A stretch of 46,381 nt of DNA from Rossellomorea orangium (lineage in GTDB: Bacteria; Bacillota; Bacilli; Bacillales; Bacillaceae_B): positions 1-46,381 of the forward strand of contig NZ_JAHWGH010000003.1 of assembly GCF_019334305.1 (NCBI RefSeq). The letters are read 5' to 3'. The position numbers and the translations under genes are program-made. Of this stretch, positions 33,977 to 42,591 are shown one piece after another; position 1 is the stretch's first letter, and each line of letters opens with the position of its first letter. A model generated the notes under the pieces. The model saw only the letters and a list, made by a program, of their open reading frames with translations, did no database searches and was not told the DNA's origin.

Positions 33977-33986
33977 GGGTGTTTAA

Positions 33987-34082
33987 ATGTCTTCCTTTTC
34001 TACTCCTCTATTTATTATATTGGTTTTAGGCGTTTATTTAATCATGGCTATTTATATCGCCATTTTAAAAAGGAAAGAATGA
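33987..34082 (+). CDS. 31-aa single-helix microprotein
   Basis: The product reads MSSFSTPLFIILVLGVYLIM and ends AIYIAILKRKE: one membrane helix with a basic cytoplasmic end. The binding site GAGGGTG lies 5 nt upstream and the gene follows the CBO0543-type gene by 10 bp, before the terminator at 34084-34115. It may be a small partner or an accessory of the preceding membrane protein. Expression is not proven. Confidence 0.6.
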   Translation: MSSFSTPLFIILVLGVYLIMAIYIAILKRKE

Positions 34083-34083
34083 A

Positions 34084-34115
34084 AAAAAGAAGCACCCTGG
34101 AGGATGCTTCTTTTA
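34084..34115. terminator. Bidirectional terminator between the microprotein gene and clpE
   Basis: AAAAGAAGCA and TGCTTCTTTT form a stem around CCCTGGAGGA between convergent genes, with A and T runs on the two sides. Confidence 0.85.
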
Positions 34116-34119
34116 CATT

Positions 34120-36255
34120 TTATTTCACGATAATCTCATTATTTTCAACTGAGACTAAAAGCTCCGTTACACCTTCTTCATCCAGTAAGAAGTCGGCTAT
34201 CTTATCTTCTACTCTCTCCTGAATGACGCGCCGTAATGGTCGTGCACCAAATTCCTGGTGATATCCCAGTTCAACGAGCTTATGCTTCGCTTCACCGTCG
34301 ATGGTCAGCGTAATCCCCTGCTCCTTAAGTTCAACCTGCAACTCCTCCAGCATTAAATCAAGGATTTCTAAGAGCTCTTCTTTTTCAAGAGTCTTAAATT
34401 CAATGATACTGTCGAAACGGTTAAGGAATTCCGGTTTAAAGTAGGCACCCAATGATTGAAGAATATTCGTTTCTTTAATGGCATCTGTGCCGCCAGTATC
34501 GAAACCGACTACAGCGGCCTTCTTATCCGTGACGCCTGCGTTACTTGTCATGATGATCACGGTCTCCTTGAAGCTGACCGTTCTACCCTGACTATCCGTA
34601 AGACGCCCGTCTTCAAGAATCTGCAGGAACATATGCTGCACATCAGGATGTGCTTTTTCAATTTCATCCAGAAGAATGATGGAATACGGATTTCTTCTAA
34701 CCTTCTCCGTCAGTTGACCGGATTCTTCATGTCCAACATATCCTGGAGGGGAACCGATCAGTTTAGATACTGAATGTTTCTCCATATACTCACTCATATC
34801 CAACCGAAGCATGGAATCTTTAGATCCAAATAATTCTTCTGCGAGTGTTTTTGTTAACTCTGTCTTCCCTACACCCGTCGGCCCGACGAATAGGAATGTA
34901 CCTATTGGACGATGCTTCGCTTTCAATCCTGCACGGCTGCGGCGTATGGCTTTTGCCACTTTCTTCACTGCTTCTTCCTGGCCGATCACTTTATGAGCCA
35001 GATTTTCTTCCAGTGATTTCATTCGCTTACGATCATCACTTTGGAGTTTTCCTACCGGTATACCCGTTTTGCCTTCGATGATGGTCTGGATTAATTCTTT
35101 TTCTACAACAGCTGCTGAATCAGTAGATTCCTGTCCAAGTTGCTTCTCCAGTTCCGTTTCCTGATCCCGGAGAATCGCTGCCTGCTCATAGTTCTCATCC
35201 TTTGTTGCCTGTTCTTTCTTTATTCGTACATCATGTAATTTTTTGTGGATAGCCGTTTTGTCTTTGCCCTCTGATAGAAGGTTGACTTTTGAACCTGCCT
35301 CATCCATTAAATCAATGGCTTTATCCGGCAGGAACCTGTCTTGGATATAGCGATGTGAAAGTTTCACACAAGCTTCGATGGCCTCATCTGTAAATGTCAC
35401 CCCGTGATAGTCTTCATATCTATCTTTTAGACCCTTAAGTATGTCGATTGCTTCTTCTGGAGTCGGTTCATTGACCATGACCGGTTGAAATCGGCGTTCA
35501 AGGGCCGCATCCTTCTCAATTTGACGATATTCCTTGAGCGTAGTAGCCCCAATCACCTGCAGCTCTCCACGGGCCAGGGCAGGCTTTAAAATGTTCCCTG
35601 CATCCATCGAACCTTCGGCGGAACCGGCTCCGACTAATTGATGGATTTCATCTATGAACAGCATGACGTTTTCACGGTTTTGCAATTCACTGATGATGGC
35701 TTTCAACCGCTCCTCAAATGATCCACGGACGCCTGTACCCGCTGTCAAAGAAGCAACATCCATCACATATACTTCTTTATTCAATAACTTGGATGGTACA
35801 TCCCCAGCTACAATTTTACGTGCCAATCCTTCTGCAATGGCGGTTTTCCCTACACCAGGCTCCCCAATCAGAACCGGATTGTTCTTGTTTCGGCGATTCA
35901 GGATTTCGATGACACGATTCACTTCTTTATTCCTGCCAATGACTGGATCGATCAAGCCTGCTTTGGCAGCGCCTGTGACATTTCGGCCGAATTGATCAAG
36001 AATGCCGTTACCTCCATGGCCACCCCTGGTTTCGGGAGTAGCTTGCTGATGATGGTTTTGGAACCCATCATTCTGATTTCCACCCATGCTTATGCCTTTA
36101 AACAACTCATCAAACGGAAACCCTCCGCTCATGCCAGAAGGTGTCTGCTGCTTTTTAAAGCAAGCTGAACACATTTTCATACTGGACTTCTTACCATTCA
36201 CTTGCGTATACACTTCAACTGATGCTTGATTGTGATGACATACTTGGCATTTCAT
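34120..36255 (-). CDS. clpE: ATP-dependent Clp protease ATPase ClpE
   Basis: The 711-aa Hsp100 unfoldase is ClpE. The N-terminal zinc finger has Cys3/Cys6 and Cys29/Cys32, the ClpE hallmark. The first AAA domain has Walker A GEPGVGKT (131-138) and LFIDEIH (199-205); a UVR coiled coil (about 337-372) follows; the second AAA domain has GPTGVGKT (458-465) and [12 protein letters not shown]. It partners with ClpP to degrade misfolded proteins and helps reset CtsR after heat shock. The start follows AGGAGGTC. Two CtsR boxes with five heptads overlie the promoter at 36333-36392. Confidence 0.96.
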   Translation of the reverse strand: MKCQVCHHNQASVEVYTQVNGKKSSMKMCSACFKKQQTPSGMSGGFPFDELFKGISMGGNQNDGFQNHHQQATPETRGGHGGNGILDQFGRNVTGAAKAGLIDPVIGRNKEVNRVIEILNRRNKNNPVLIGEPGVGKTAIAEGLARKIVAGDVPSKLLNKEVYVMDVASLTAGTGVRGSFEERLKAIISELQNRENVMLFIDEIHQLVGAGSAEGSMDAGNILKPALARGELQVIGATTLKEYRQIEKDAALERRFQPVMVNEPTPEEAIDILKGLKDRYEDYHGVTFTDEAIEACVKLSHRYIQDRFLPDKAIDLMDEAGSKVNLLSEGKDKTAIHKKLHDVRIKKEQATKDENYEQAAILRDQETELEKQLGQESTDSAAVVEKELIQTIIEGKTGIPVGKLQSDDRKRMKSLEENLAHKVIGQEEAVKKVAKAIRRSRAGLKAKHRPIGTFLFVGPTGVGKTELTKTLAEELFGSKDSMLRLDMSEYMEKHSVSKLIGSPPGYVGHEESGQLTEKVRRNPYSIILLDEIEKAHPDVQHMFLQILEDGRLTDSQGRTVSFKETVIIMTSNAGVTDKKAAVVGFDTGGTDAIKETNILQSLGAYFKPEFLNRFDSIIEFKTLEKEELLEILDLMLEELQVELKEQGITLTIDGEAKHKLVELGYHQEFGARPLRRVIQERVEDKIADFLLDEEGVTELLVSVENNEIIVK

Positions 36256-36332
36256 GAAACATGACCTCCTGTAGTCTTATCTATAAATTCATTTTCATTA
36301 TTAGTTGAATTAGAAAGGTCAAATTTATCAAG

Positions 36333-36387
36333 TTTGACTTTGACTTTCTTTGACCTTATAAATAGTATACTTTGACCTTCTTTGACT
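36333..36387 (-). promoter_or_regulatory. CtsR operator array at clpE
   Basis: On the minus strand, AGTCAAAGAAGGTCAAA (36371-36387) and GGTCAAAGAAAGTCAAA (36339-36355) both fit the CtsR box RGTCAAA-NAN-RGTCAAA. A fifth heptad abuts at 36333-36339. Confidence 0.9.
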
Positions 36388-36392
36388 TTCAA
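36364..36392 (-). promoter_or_regulatory. clpE promoter
   Basis: Minus-strand TTGAAA (36387-36392), 17-bp spacer, TATACT (36364-36369). The upstream CtsR box fills the spacer and the second lies over the start region. Confidence 0.8.
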
Positions 36393-36497
36393 TGTTTTTG
36401 CTTATGGGAATTTTTACATAAACGAGCTTGTGATTGAGTGTTGAAGAAGAGTGTAGGACATTTTAGAATAGAATTCAATTAATTGATTTATTGGTAC

Positions 36498-36526
36498 AAA
36501 AAAAAAGCCGGCATTCATGCCAGCTC
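36498..36526 (-). terminator. Terminator after the Cys/His-tail protein gene
   Basis: On the minus strand AGCTGGCAT and ATGCCGGCT form a stem followed by TTTTTTTTT, directly after the stop codon. Confidence 0.85.
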
Positions 36527-36528
36527 TC

Positions 36529-36945
36529 TTAATACCAATGTTCCCAGTTATCTTTATGACAACAATGTTTCTGCTTATGGCAGGTACATTTCTTAATCTT
36601 CTTTAACTCATCCAAAATGTCTTTAAGAAGTTCTTTAATATCGTTGTCACGATGCTTAGAGCAATCTGATTGTTTATTAGACATACGTTGTTTCACCACC
36701 TTTTCAACCATTGGCAGGACGTTCATCACGTTCGCCATATTTCCCATGCTTCCAAGTGATCCTAGTGCATCCAGGGAACCCTTCCCTCCAGAACCCGAAT
36801 TCAACAGACCTTTTAATTGATCATTATTTAATAATGAACTTAATTGATCTTTTACCGAATTAAGGTCAAGCTTACTTGCATCTTCTTTTGTGTATTGGTT
36901 GATCAAATCCATGATCCCCTCAAGTGGATTATTTTTCTCACTCAT
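36529..36945 (-). CDS. Hypothetical protein with Cys/His-rich tail
   Basis: I do not recognise this 138-aa protein. Residues 1-50 are charged and helical (NPLEGIMDLINQYTKEDASK); 51-80 are Gly/Ser/Met-rich (NSGSGGKGSLDALGSLGSMG); 81-120 are helical, ending KDILDELKKIKKC. The tail CTCHKQKHCCHKDNWEHWY holds four Cys and three His in about 18 residues, a probable metal-binding cluster. The ATG at 36945 follows GGAGGGG; earlier frame sequence is not supported. An 88-bp gap separates it from the upstream hydrophobic miniprotein gene in the same direction. Spore-coat-like composition is suggestive only. Confidence 0.75.
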   Translation of the reverse strand: MSEKNNPLEGIMDLINQYTKEDASKLDLNSVKDQLSSLLNNDQLKGLLNSGSGGKGSLDALGSLGSMGNMANVMNVLPMVEKVVKQRMSNKQSDCSKHRDNDIKELLKDILDELKKIKKCTCHKQKHCCHKDNWEHWY

Positions 36946-37033
36946 TGTTTTCCCCTCCAATTCTTTATCATTCGATGTAATACTATTCCTTGAATATGGC
37001 TGCCCATGTTCAAGGAATGTTTTAAATCCTGGT

Positions 37034-37192
37034 TTAGCTAATGGCACCTACCGCAAGCAGAACGAGAATTGCAATTCCTACAATCAATGCTGCTAGAGGA
37101 TTAATCGCAAGTAGTACTAGAAAAGCCACAATTAACAACACCAAAAGCAAACTGTAAAAATCAAATTCGCTATGAGAATGACTCGCACCCAT
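37034..37192 (-). CDS. Hydrophobic miniprotein, 52 aa
   Basis: The product starts MGASHSHSEFDFYSLLLVLL and is then almost wholly hydrophobic (IVAFLVLLAI, LAALIVGIAILVLLAVGAIS), forming two short membrane helices around NP. GAGGTG lies 7 nt before the ATG. On the minus strand CATAAGATA near 37236-37244 fits the sigma-K -10 pattern CATA-N3-TA, but I found no convincing -35. It precedes the Cys/His-tail gene in the same direction. Function is unknown. Confidence 0.65.
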   Translation of the reverse strand: MGASHSHSEFDFYSLLLVLLIVAFLVLLAINPLAALIVGIAILVLLAVGAIS

Positions 37193-37311
37193 CCATCATC
37201 ACCTCACTTATTCAGTACTTGTAAAGCACTCTACATGGTATCTTATGTATAGATTGCTAGATTCGAATGATATAATCGTCTATTTGATAATAAAAAGGGC
37301 TATTTTATCCA

Positions 37312-37347
37312 AAAAAAATGCTAGACCTGAAAGACCAGGCCTAGCAT
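37312..37347 (-). terminator. katE terminator
   Basis: On the minus strand ATGCTAGGCCTGG and CAGGTCTAGCAT pair, followed by TTTTTTT. Confidence 0.85.
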
Positions 37348-37387
37348 GTTAATGAATATACTAGAGAATTAAACTCTTACTATTATT

Positions 37388-39439
37388 TTATACCAATTCG
37401 CGATCCCAATGGCGATGAGCGGCAATCGCTGTTATGAATTCCTGGACGAATTCCTTCATATTATCCCCAGTTACTACACCGGAACCGCCAACACCGGCTT
37501 CATCCAGCCAATGGATCCCTTCATGTGTGGCTCCGATTGGCTTATAATGAGAATACGCTTCTTTTACAAAGTAGGCCGTATCTTGAGAGAATTTCTTATC
37601 TACGTCCTCCCCGCCTATAATGTAAAGGCTATCAAATAAAACCGATTCTCCCGTTAGGAACGTATGGTCCACTTCCAGCTCTGAACCATTGTCGCCTTTT
37701 CGAATCCCCAGCTTGTCACTGATGACCTCAGGCTGAATCCCTTCTTCTTTAAGGGAAGTAAGGACCATGTCCACTTCTTCCCCTTTATAGCCGTTTCCTA
37801 CGATTACTCCCACTTTTCTAGTAGCAGGTTTCTTGATTGTATTTTCCTGGCTAAGGGCTTTCGAAGATTTAGTCACCTTGGATTCTTCACCATCAGGGAC
37901 TTCTCCATTGATCGCTTCGGCAAATCCTTTTGCCAGCTCCCTGCTTACATTTGCAAACATGTCAACGACCTGTTTCTGCACCGATTTACTCTTCACCTTC
38001 CCAAGTTCAAAACTGAAAGCTTGAATAATATGCTCTTTCTCAGGGGCACTCATGCTGTTCCAGAACATGGTGGCTTGTGAGAAATGATCTTTAAAGCTTT
38101 CACTTCTCGCACGTACTTTACGCCCTTCCATTTTTTCCTGGTAGTGGGTGTATCCACCGTCTTCTTTGGAAGCAGGAGCTGGTGTATTGTGAGCAAGTGA
38201 GTTGTTATGATAGCTTACCTGCCCTTTATTGATTGTATGTCGACCGTATCCGTCACGCTGATTATTGTGGAAAGGACACACCGGTCTATTAATAGGAAGC
38301 TCGTGGAAGTTTGGTCCTCCAAGGCGGATCAATTGTGTATCGGTATAGGAAAATAAGCGGCCCTGTAATAATGGGTCATTGGAGAAATCGATACCTGGCA
38401 CGACAGATCCCGGATGAAACGCCGCCTGCTCCGTTTCTGCGAATACATTATCCACATTGCGATTGAGGGTCATTTTCCCGACCATCTTCACAGGGACCTC
38501 TTCCTCCGGCCACAGCTTGGTCGGATCAAGGACATCAAAGTCAAAGTTAAATTCATCTTCTTCCGGAATGAGTTGAACACCAAGCTCATATTCAGGATAG
38601 TCCCCGTTTTCAATGGATTCCCACAGGTCCCTGCGATGGAAATCTGGGTCCTTCCCATTGATTTTCTGTGCCTCATCCCATACAAGGGAATGTGTCCCAA
38701 GTACCGGTTTCCAGTGGAATTTCACGAAATGTGCCTTGCCTTCCCCGTTAACCAAGCGGAATGTGTGAACTCCGAAGCCTTCCATCATACGCAGGCTTCG
38801 CGGAATTGCCCGATCGGACATGGCCCACATGACCATATGTGCAGATTCCTGGTTGTTCGCTACAAAGTCCCAAAACGTATCATGGGCAGAAGCAGCCTGG
38901 GGCATTTCATTGTGTGGCTCCGGCTTCACTGCGTGGATCAAATCCGGGAATTTGATTGCATCCTGTATAAAGAAAACAGGGATGTTGTTGCCGACAAGGT
39001 CATAATTCCCTTCTTCGGTATAAAACTTCGTGGCAAATCCACGTGCATCCCTTACCGTCTCCGCAGAACCTTTTGAGCCTGCCACAGTAGAAAAACGGAC
39101 GAATACCGGTGTCTTCTTTGTGGTGTCCTGCAGGAATTTGGCACGTGTATATTCTTTCATAGAGTCATAGAGTTCGAATTCCCCGTGAGCCGCAAACCCC
39201 CGGGCATGGACAATCCGTTCAGGAATACGCTCATGGTCGAAGTGAGTCATCTTTTCACGGAAGTGGAAATCCTCCATTAACGTAGGACCGCGGTCTCCGG
39301 CTTTCAGCGAGAACTCATCCTCGGATACCTTCAACCCTTGATTGGTTGTAAGATGCTTCCCTTCATCTTCCACGCGATACTGTTCAAGCTGTTCATCCTT
39401 ACTGCTGCCATTCACTTTCGTATGACGATCGTCTCCCAT
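37388..39439 (-). CDS. katE: Large-subunit catalase KatE (HPII type)
   Basis: The 683-aa clade-2 catalase converts hydrogen peroxide to water and oxygen. Catalytic His78 in [12 protein letters not shown], the distal Asn in [11 protein letters not shown] and the haem Tyr365 with Arg361 in RLFSYTDTQ are all present. The extra C-terminal flavodoxin/DJ-1-like domain (about 540-683, [13 protein letters not shown]) marks the large-subunit type. The ATG at 39439 follows GAGAGGG; one six codons earlier has no site. The sigma-B-type promoter GTTTAA-N13-GGGTAC (39498-39522) agrees with B. subtilis KatE being a general-stress catalase. A perfect inverted repeat lies in the leader. Confidence 0.95.
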   Translation of the reverse strand: MGDDRHTKVNGSSKDEQLEQYRVEDEGKHLTTNQGLKVSEDEFSLKAGDRGPTLMEDFHFREKMTHFDHERIPERIVHARGFAAHGEFELYDSMKEYTRAKFLQDTTKKTPVFVRFSTVAGSKGSAETVRDARGFATKFYTEEGNYDLVGNNIPVFFIQDAIKFPDLIHAVKPEPHNEMPQAASAHDTFWDFVANNQESAHMVMWAMSDRAIPRSLRMMEGFGVHTFRLVNGEGKAHFVKFHWKPVLGTHSLVWDEAQKINGKDPDFHRRDLWESIENGDYPEYELGVQLIPEEDEFNFDFDVLDPTKLWPEEEVPVKMVGKMTLNRNVDNVFAETEQAAFHPGSVVPGIDFSNDPLLQGRLFSYTDTQLIRLGGPNFHELPINRPVCPFHNNQRDGYGRHTINKGQVSYHNNSLAHNTPAPASKEDGGYTHYQEKMEGRKVRARSESFKDHFSQATMFWNSMSAPEKEHIIQAFSFELGKVKSKSVQKQVVDMFANVSRELAKGFAEAINGEVPDGEESKVTKSSKALSQENTIKKPATRKVGVIVGNGYKGEEVDMVLTSLKEEGIQPEVISDKLGIRKGDNGSELEVDHTFLTGESVLFDSLYIIGGEDVDKKFSQDTAYFVKEAYSHYKPIGATHEGIHWLDEAGVGGSGVVTGDNMKEFVQEFITAIAAHRHWDRELV

Positions 39440-39464
39440 TCTTTCATCCCTCTCCATCTAAATT

Positions 39465-39486
39465 AATGTTTACTATGTAAAACATT
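39465..39486. promoter_or_regulatory. Inverted repeat in the katE leader
   Basis: AATGTTT (39465-39471) and AAACATT (39480-39486) form a perfect dyad with a nested TTTAC-TAT-GTAAA, between the expected start site and the katE ribosome binding site. It is not a Per box. Confidence 0.6.
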
Positions 39487-39497
39487 CTGTTTCATTT

Positions 39498-39522
39498 GTA
39501 CCCTTGATGGGATGATTTAAAC
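39498..39522 (-). promoter_or_regulatory. Sigma-B-type promoter of katE
   Basis: Minus-strand GTTTAA (39517-39522), 13-bp spacer, GGGTAC (39498-39503), against the sigma-B consensus GTTTAA-N12-14-GGGTAT. Confidence 0.85.
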
Positions 39523-39563
39523 ATGCAATACATGCGGATAAATACAAAGCTTCAAAAAAATAC

Positions 39564-39592
39564 TTTACCGCGTAACATTGTTCTGTTAAACT
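39564..39592 (+). promoter_or_regulatory. yhbD promoter
   Basis: TTTACC (39564-39569), 17-bp spacer, TAAACT (39587-39592). The first TAACA/TGTTA dyad fills the spacer. Confidence 0.55.
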
Positions 39593-39626
39593 GGATGTAA
39601 ATTAACGTAACAATGTTTTGTTACGT
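39571..39626. promoter_or_regulatory. Two dyad operators upstream of yhbD
   Basis: TAACATTGTTCTGTTA (39573-39588) lies over the promoter spacer. ACGTAACAA-N4-TTGTTACGT (39605-39626) is a perfect 22-bp dyad in the leader. Centres are 35 bp apart. The TAACA/TGTTA arms are shared, so one regulator may bind both. Confidence 0.65.
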
Positions 39627-39645
39627 AAAAAGAGGTGATTCCTCA

Positions 39646-40281
39646 TTGGAAACAGATTTAATTTCAAAAAAGGAAGTATTGGAGCTGACTGGCATATCCT
39701 ATGGACAGCTATACAGATGGAAACGGAAGAATATCATCCCGGAAAGCTGGTTCATCAAGAAATCCAGCTATACAGGACAGGAAACTTTCTTCCCAAGGGA
39801 AAAGATGCTTGCCAGAATTGATACTATCAAAGAGATGAAAGATGGTTATTCCCTGGATGAGCTTTCGGACTTTTTCTCACCCCATCCCACCAAGGTCGAA
39901 GTCAGTGAAGAAGGATTGCGCTCACACAACATTCTTACAGAGGACACCATGACATTCTGTACATCACTGTTAGCAATGAAAGGCGCTTATGAATTCCAGG
40001 ATATCTTAAATATGGTGATTGTCGAAAAGGCACACCGATTAGAGATTCCTAAAGAAGCTCAGCGAACCCTATTTCTTTTTCTTCATGAGAAGTTTACTCC
40101 ACTGAAAGAATCTTCCCTTGAGCTTATCGGTATCCGAAAAGATGAAGCGTATATATGGATGCTCCTGCCCCTCCCTTCGGACTTTCACGTAGACCATATG
40201 GCTCAAGTCGTATTGCGATTCGATTTACAACAAATGACGGAAGAATTGAAATTGACGTTAACGAATACGGAAGGGATCTAA
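39646..40281 (+). CDS. yhbD: YhbD-like protein with MerR-type N-terminus (DUF4004)
   Basis: The 211-aa protein begins with a MerR-like helix-turn-helix (ISKKEVLELTGISYGQLYRWKRKNIIP), followed by ETFFPREKMLARIDTIKEMKDGYSLDELSDFF and an alpha/beta C-terminal part. This matches B. subtilis YhbD (DUF4004), which precedes the bactofilins YhbE and YhbF. The TTG at 39646 follows AGAGGTGAT; upstream ATGs lack a site. The two dyads upstream suggest it regulates its own operon and perhaps the divergent katE. A second gene follows 25 bp later. Confidence 0.82.
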   Translation: METDLISKKEVLELTGISYGQLYRWKRKNIIPESWFIKKSSYTGQETFFPREKMLARIDTIKEMKDGYSLDELSDFFSPHPTKVEVSEEGLRSHNILTEDTMTFCTSLLAMKGAYEFQDILNMVIVEKAHRLEIPKEAQRTLFLFLHEKFTPLKESSLELIGIRKDEAYIWMLLPLPSDFHVDHMAQVVLRFDLQQMTEELKLTLTNTEGI

Positions 40282-40306
40282 CACCCTTGAACTGGAGGAG
40301 AAATGG

Positions 40307-41098
40307 ATGAATACAGTAGAAAAGAAAAAGTTGCATGACTTAAAGATCAGCGGGTCGGGAACATCCGGCGGAGGACAATTTGATGAAGTGAAAATCAGTG
40401 GAAGCGGAAAGATTGCAGGAGATATTGACTGTCGGGAGATGAAGATTTCAGGATCCGGGACGGTTGCAGGTGATGTAAAAGCCGGCGTCATCAAAACAAG
40501 CGGCTCTTCCACTATTGAAGGAAATACAAAAGCTGAAAATATATCAACGAGCGGGAGTTCTAAATATAACGGCTCCGTCATGGCCGCTGAAATGAATATC
40601 AGTGGCTCCAGTAAAATAACCGGTGACCTTATAGTGGAAAAATTCAAAGTAAGCGGTTCATGCAAAGTGGGAGGAAAGCTTCAGGGCGGATTGATCAAAG
40701 CAAGCGGTTCCCTGAAGGTGGGGCAGGATTGTGAAGTTGAAACCTTCTCATCTTCAGGCTCTGTCCACATCGACGGATTGCTCAATGCTGACAACGTTCA
40801 AATTGAGATCAATCACGAATCATCCATCAAAGAAATCGGCGGGGAGAAGATCTCCGTGACTCACCACAACTCGAACAGGCTGATTAAGCAAGTGGTCAAC
40901 TTCTTCCTGCAAAAGGAAGACTATTTATTTTCAGATTTAATCGAAGGTGATGAGGTCTATCTTGAGAATACGAAAGCGAAGCTCGTTCGCGGTAAAAACG
41001 TCGTGATTAGTGAGCATTGCGATATCGATACGGTTGAGTATTCCGGCTCCATCGATGTGCACAAAGAAAGCCGCATCAGAAACAAAGTGAAAATCTAA
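40307..41098 (+). CDS. Bactofilin-like polymer-forming protein
   Basis: The 263-aa product is a bactofilin-type beta-helix. Residues 10-165 hold repeated turns every roughly 17-19 residues carrying SGSG/SGS motifs (LKISGSGTSGG, VKISGSGKIAGD, MKISGSGTVAGD, IKTSGSSTIEG, MNISGSSKITGD), the rungs of a right-handed helix that polymerises without nucleotides. The C-terminal 90 residues include a charged stretch and RIRNKVKI. B. subtilis has two such genes (yhbE, yhbF) after yhbD; here only one. The start follows GGAGGAG. Confidence 0.9.
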   Translation: MNTVEKKKLHDLKISGSGTSGGGQFDEVKISGSGKIAGDIDCREMKISGSGTVAGDVKAGVIKTSGSSTIEGNTKAENISTSGSSKYNGSVMAAEMNISGSSKITGDLIVEKFKVSGSCKVGGKLQGGLIKASGSLKVGQDCEVETFSSSGSVHIDGLLNADNVQIEINHESSIKEIGGEKISVTHHNSNRLIKQVVNFFLQKEDYLFSDLIEGDEVYLENTKAKLVRGKNVVISEHCDIDTVEYSGSIDVHKESRIRNKVKI

Positions 41099-41106
41099 CA
41101 TATTGG

Positions 41107-41138
41107 AGGAAGGGGATGGGCTTTGCCTTCCCTTTTTT
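41107..41138 (+). terminator. Terminator after the bactofilin gene
   Basis: GGAAGG and CCTTCC close an imperfect stem-loop followed by CTTTTTT. Confidence 0.75.
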
Positions 41139-41264
41139 CTACCATCTCCCCTTATTTACACCACCTTTCCCCCTCTAACATCTGAATTTCATATTTTTAT
41201 TCTGAATGTTCTGCTATATTAATAGGTATATAGTACAATCCTGCACTGCATATTGGAGGACTTT

Positions 41265-42560
41265 ATGAAACGTTTGACCGATCACCTGATAGTCATCTCT
41301 TTTGATTGTTTGTCTGCCCTGGATTATCCGATTCTGAAAGAGCTCCCCCACTTCCGGGAACTGCTTGGACGAGGATCCTACTGCAAACAGGTTGAAACCA
41401 TCTATCCTTCTGTTACCTATCCATGTCACGCAACCATCGTTACCGGGAAGTACCCCAATCGACACGGTGTTGTAAACAACACCCTGCTTCAGCCGGGGAG
41501 GGATTCCCCTGATTGGCATTGGTACAGGAAATCCATTAGAGGCACCACCCTGTATGATGAAGCAAAGAAGGCCGGGATGACGACCGCTGCCCTGCTTTGG
41601 CCGGTGACAGCTAAAGCAGACATAGATTATAATATGCCTGAAATATTCGCCAATCGACCATGGCATAATCAGATCCTTGTTTCCCTTCTGAATGGCAGTC
41701 CGCTCTATCAACTTCAGATGAATCGTCTCTTCGGCGGGATCCGGAGTGGTCTTAACCAGCCGGAACTGGATGATTTCGTCCTGGAATCAACGGTCGAAAC
41801 GATCAAAAGGAAGCCCGGCTTATTGCTTGTTCATTTTACGGATCTTGATACCCAGCGGCATTATCATGGCTTCTCTTCCGAAGAAGCGAAGAAGGCTCTT
41901 CGTCGTCATGATGAGAGACTGGGGAGAATCATGAAAGCGTTAAAGGAAAACGACATGTATGAAGAAACGACGATCGTCGCCTTGGGGGATCATAGTGCAC
42001 TTGATGAATCCATGGCCGTTCAATTCAACATTCTCTTAAAGGAAAAAGGAATGATAACCGTAAACGGACGGGGGAAGATTTCGAAATGGAAGGCTTATTG
42101 CAAAGGATGTGATGGCTCAGCCTACGTCTACACAAAAGATGATAAAGCAACAAAGGAAGTAAAACGGCTTTTGGAAGAGTTGCAACCCGATCCTTCCAAC
42201 GGAATCGAATCCTTTCTCACTGGAGAGGAAGCAGCTGAAAAGGGGGCCGACGGACATTGTGCGTTTATGCTTGAGGCCCGTCCAGGTTTTTATTTTAAAG
42301 ACGCACTGGAAGGTTCCTTCATTCATACGATCACCCCGGAAGATGTCAGGAAGAAGCGTTATACGTATGGATCTCATGGCTATTCTCCAGAAAAAGAGGG
42401 CTACTTCACGATTTTTATGGCGGCAGGAAAAGGCATTCGCCCGCATCAGGACCTCACTTCTATGCGCCTCGTCGATGAAGGACCTACATTCGCCACATTG
42501 CTCGGACTCAGCTTAGGTGACACTGATGGAAAACCGATAGAAGCCATACTCGACATATAA
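41265..42560 (+). CDS. Alkaline-phosphatase-superfamily phosphodiesterase
   Basis: The 431-aa protein is of the type I phosphodiesterase/nucleotide pyrophosphatase family. Metal ligand Asp14 is in ISFDCLSA, the nucleophile is Thr51 in YPSVTYPCHATIVTGKYPNRHG, and further metal residues lie in HFTDLDTQRHYHGF, ALGDHSALDE and YGSHGYSPE. There is no signal peptide, so it is likely cytosolic. The ATG at 41265 follows GGAGGA. It is followed after 31 bp by an MFS transporter and is probably cotranscribed. Substrate (nucleotide, phosphonate or phospholipid head group) is not clear. Confidence 0.9.
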   Translation: MKRLTDHLIVISFDCLSALDYPILKELPHFRELLGRGSYCKQVETIYPSVTYPCHATIVTGKYPNRHGVVNNTLLQPGRDSPDWHWYRKSIRGTTLYDEAKKAGMTTAALLWPVTAKADIDYNMPEIFANRPWHNQILVSLLNGSPLYQLQMNRLFGGIRSGLNQPELDDFVLESTVETIKRKPGLLLVHFTDLDTQRHYHGFSSEEAKKALRRHDERLGRIMKALKENDMYEETTIVALGDHSALDESMAVQFNILLKEKGMITVNGRGKISKWKAYCKGCDGSAYVYTKDDKATKEVKRLLEELQPDPSNGIESFLTGEEAAEKGADGHCAFMLEARPGFYFKDALEGSFIHTITPEDVRKKRYTYGSHGYSPEKEGYFTIFMAAGKGIRPHQDLTSMRLVDEGPTFATLLGLSLGDTDGKPIEAILDI

Positions 42561-42591
42561 AGAAGAATCTGTTTCCTTAGGGGGAAAAACA

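Noticed and set aside
38414..39076. A 220-codon open frame on the plus strand inside katE
   Set aside because: It lies wholly antisense to a highly conserved catalase, has no binding site and its protein has no recognisable pattern. It is a shadow frame.
39458..39645. Per box at katE
   Set aside because: I looked for TTATAATNATTATAA-like sequence and found none. The leader dyad has different arms, and the sigma-B-type promoter explains control.
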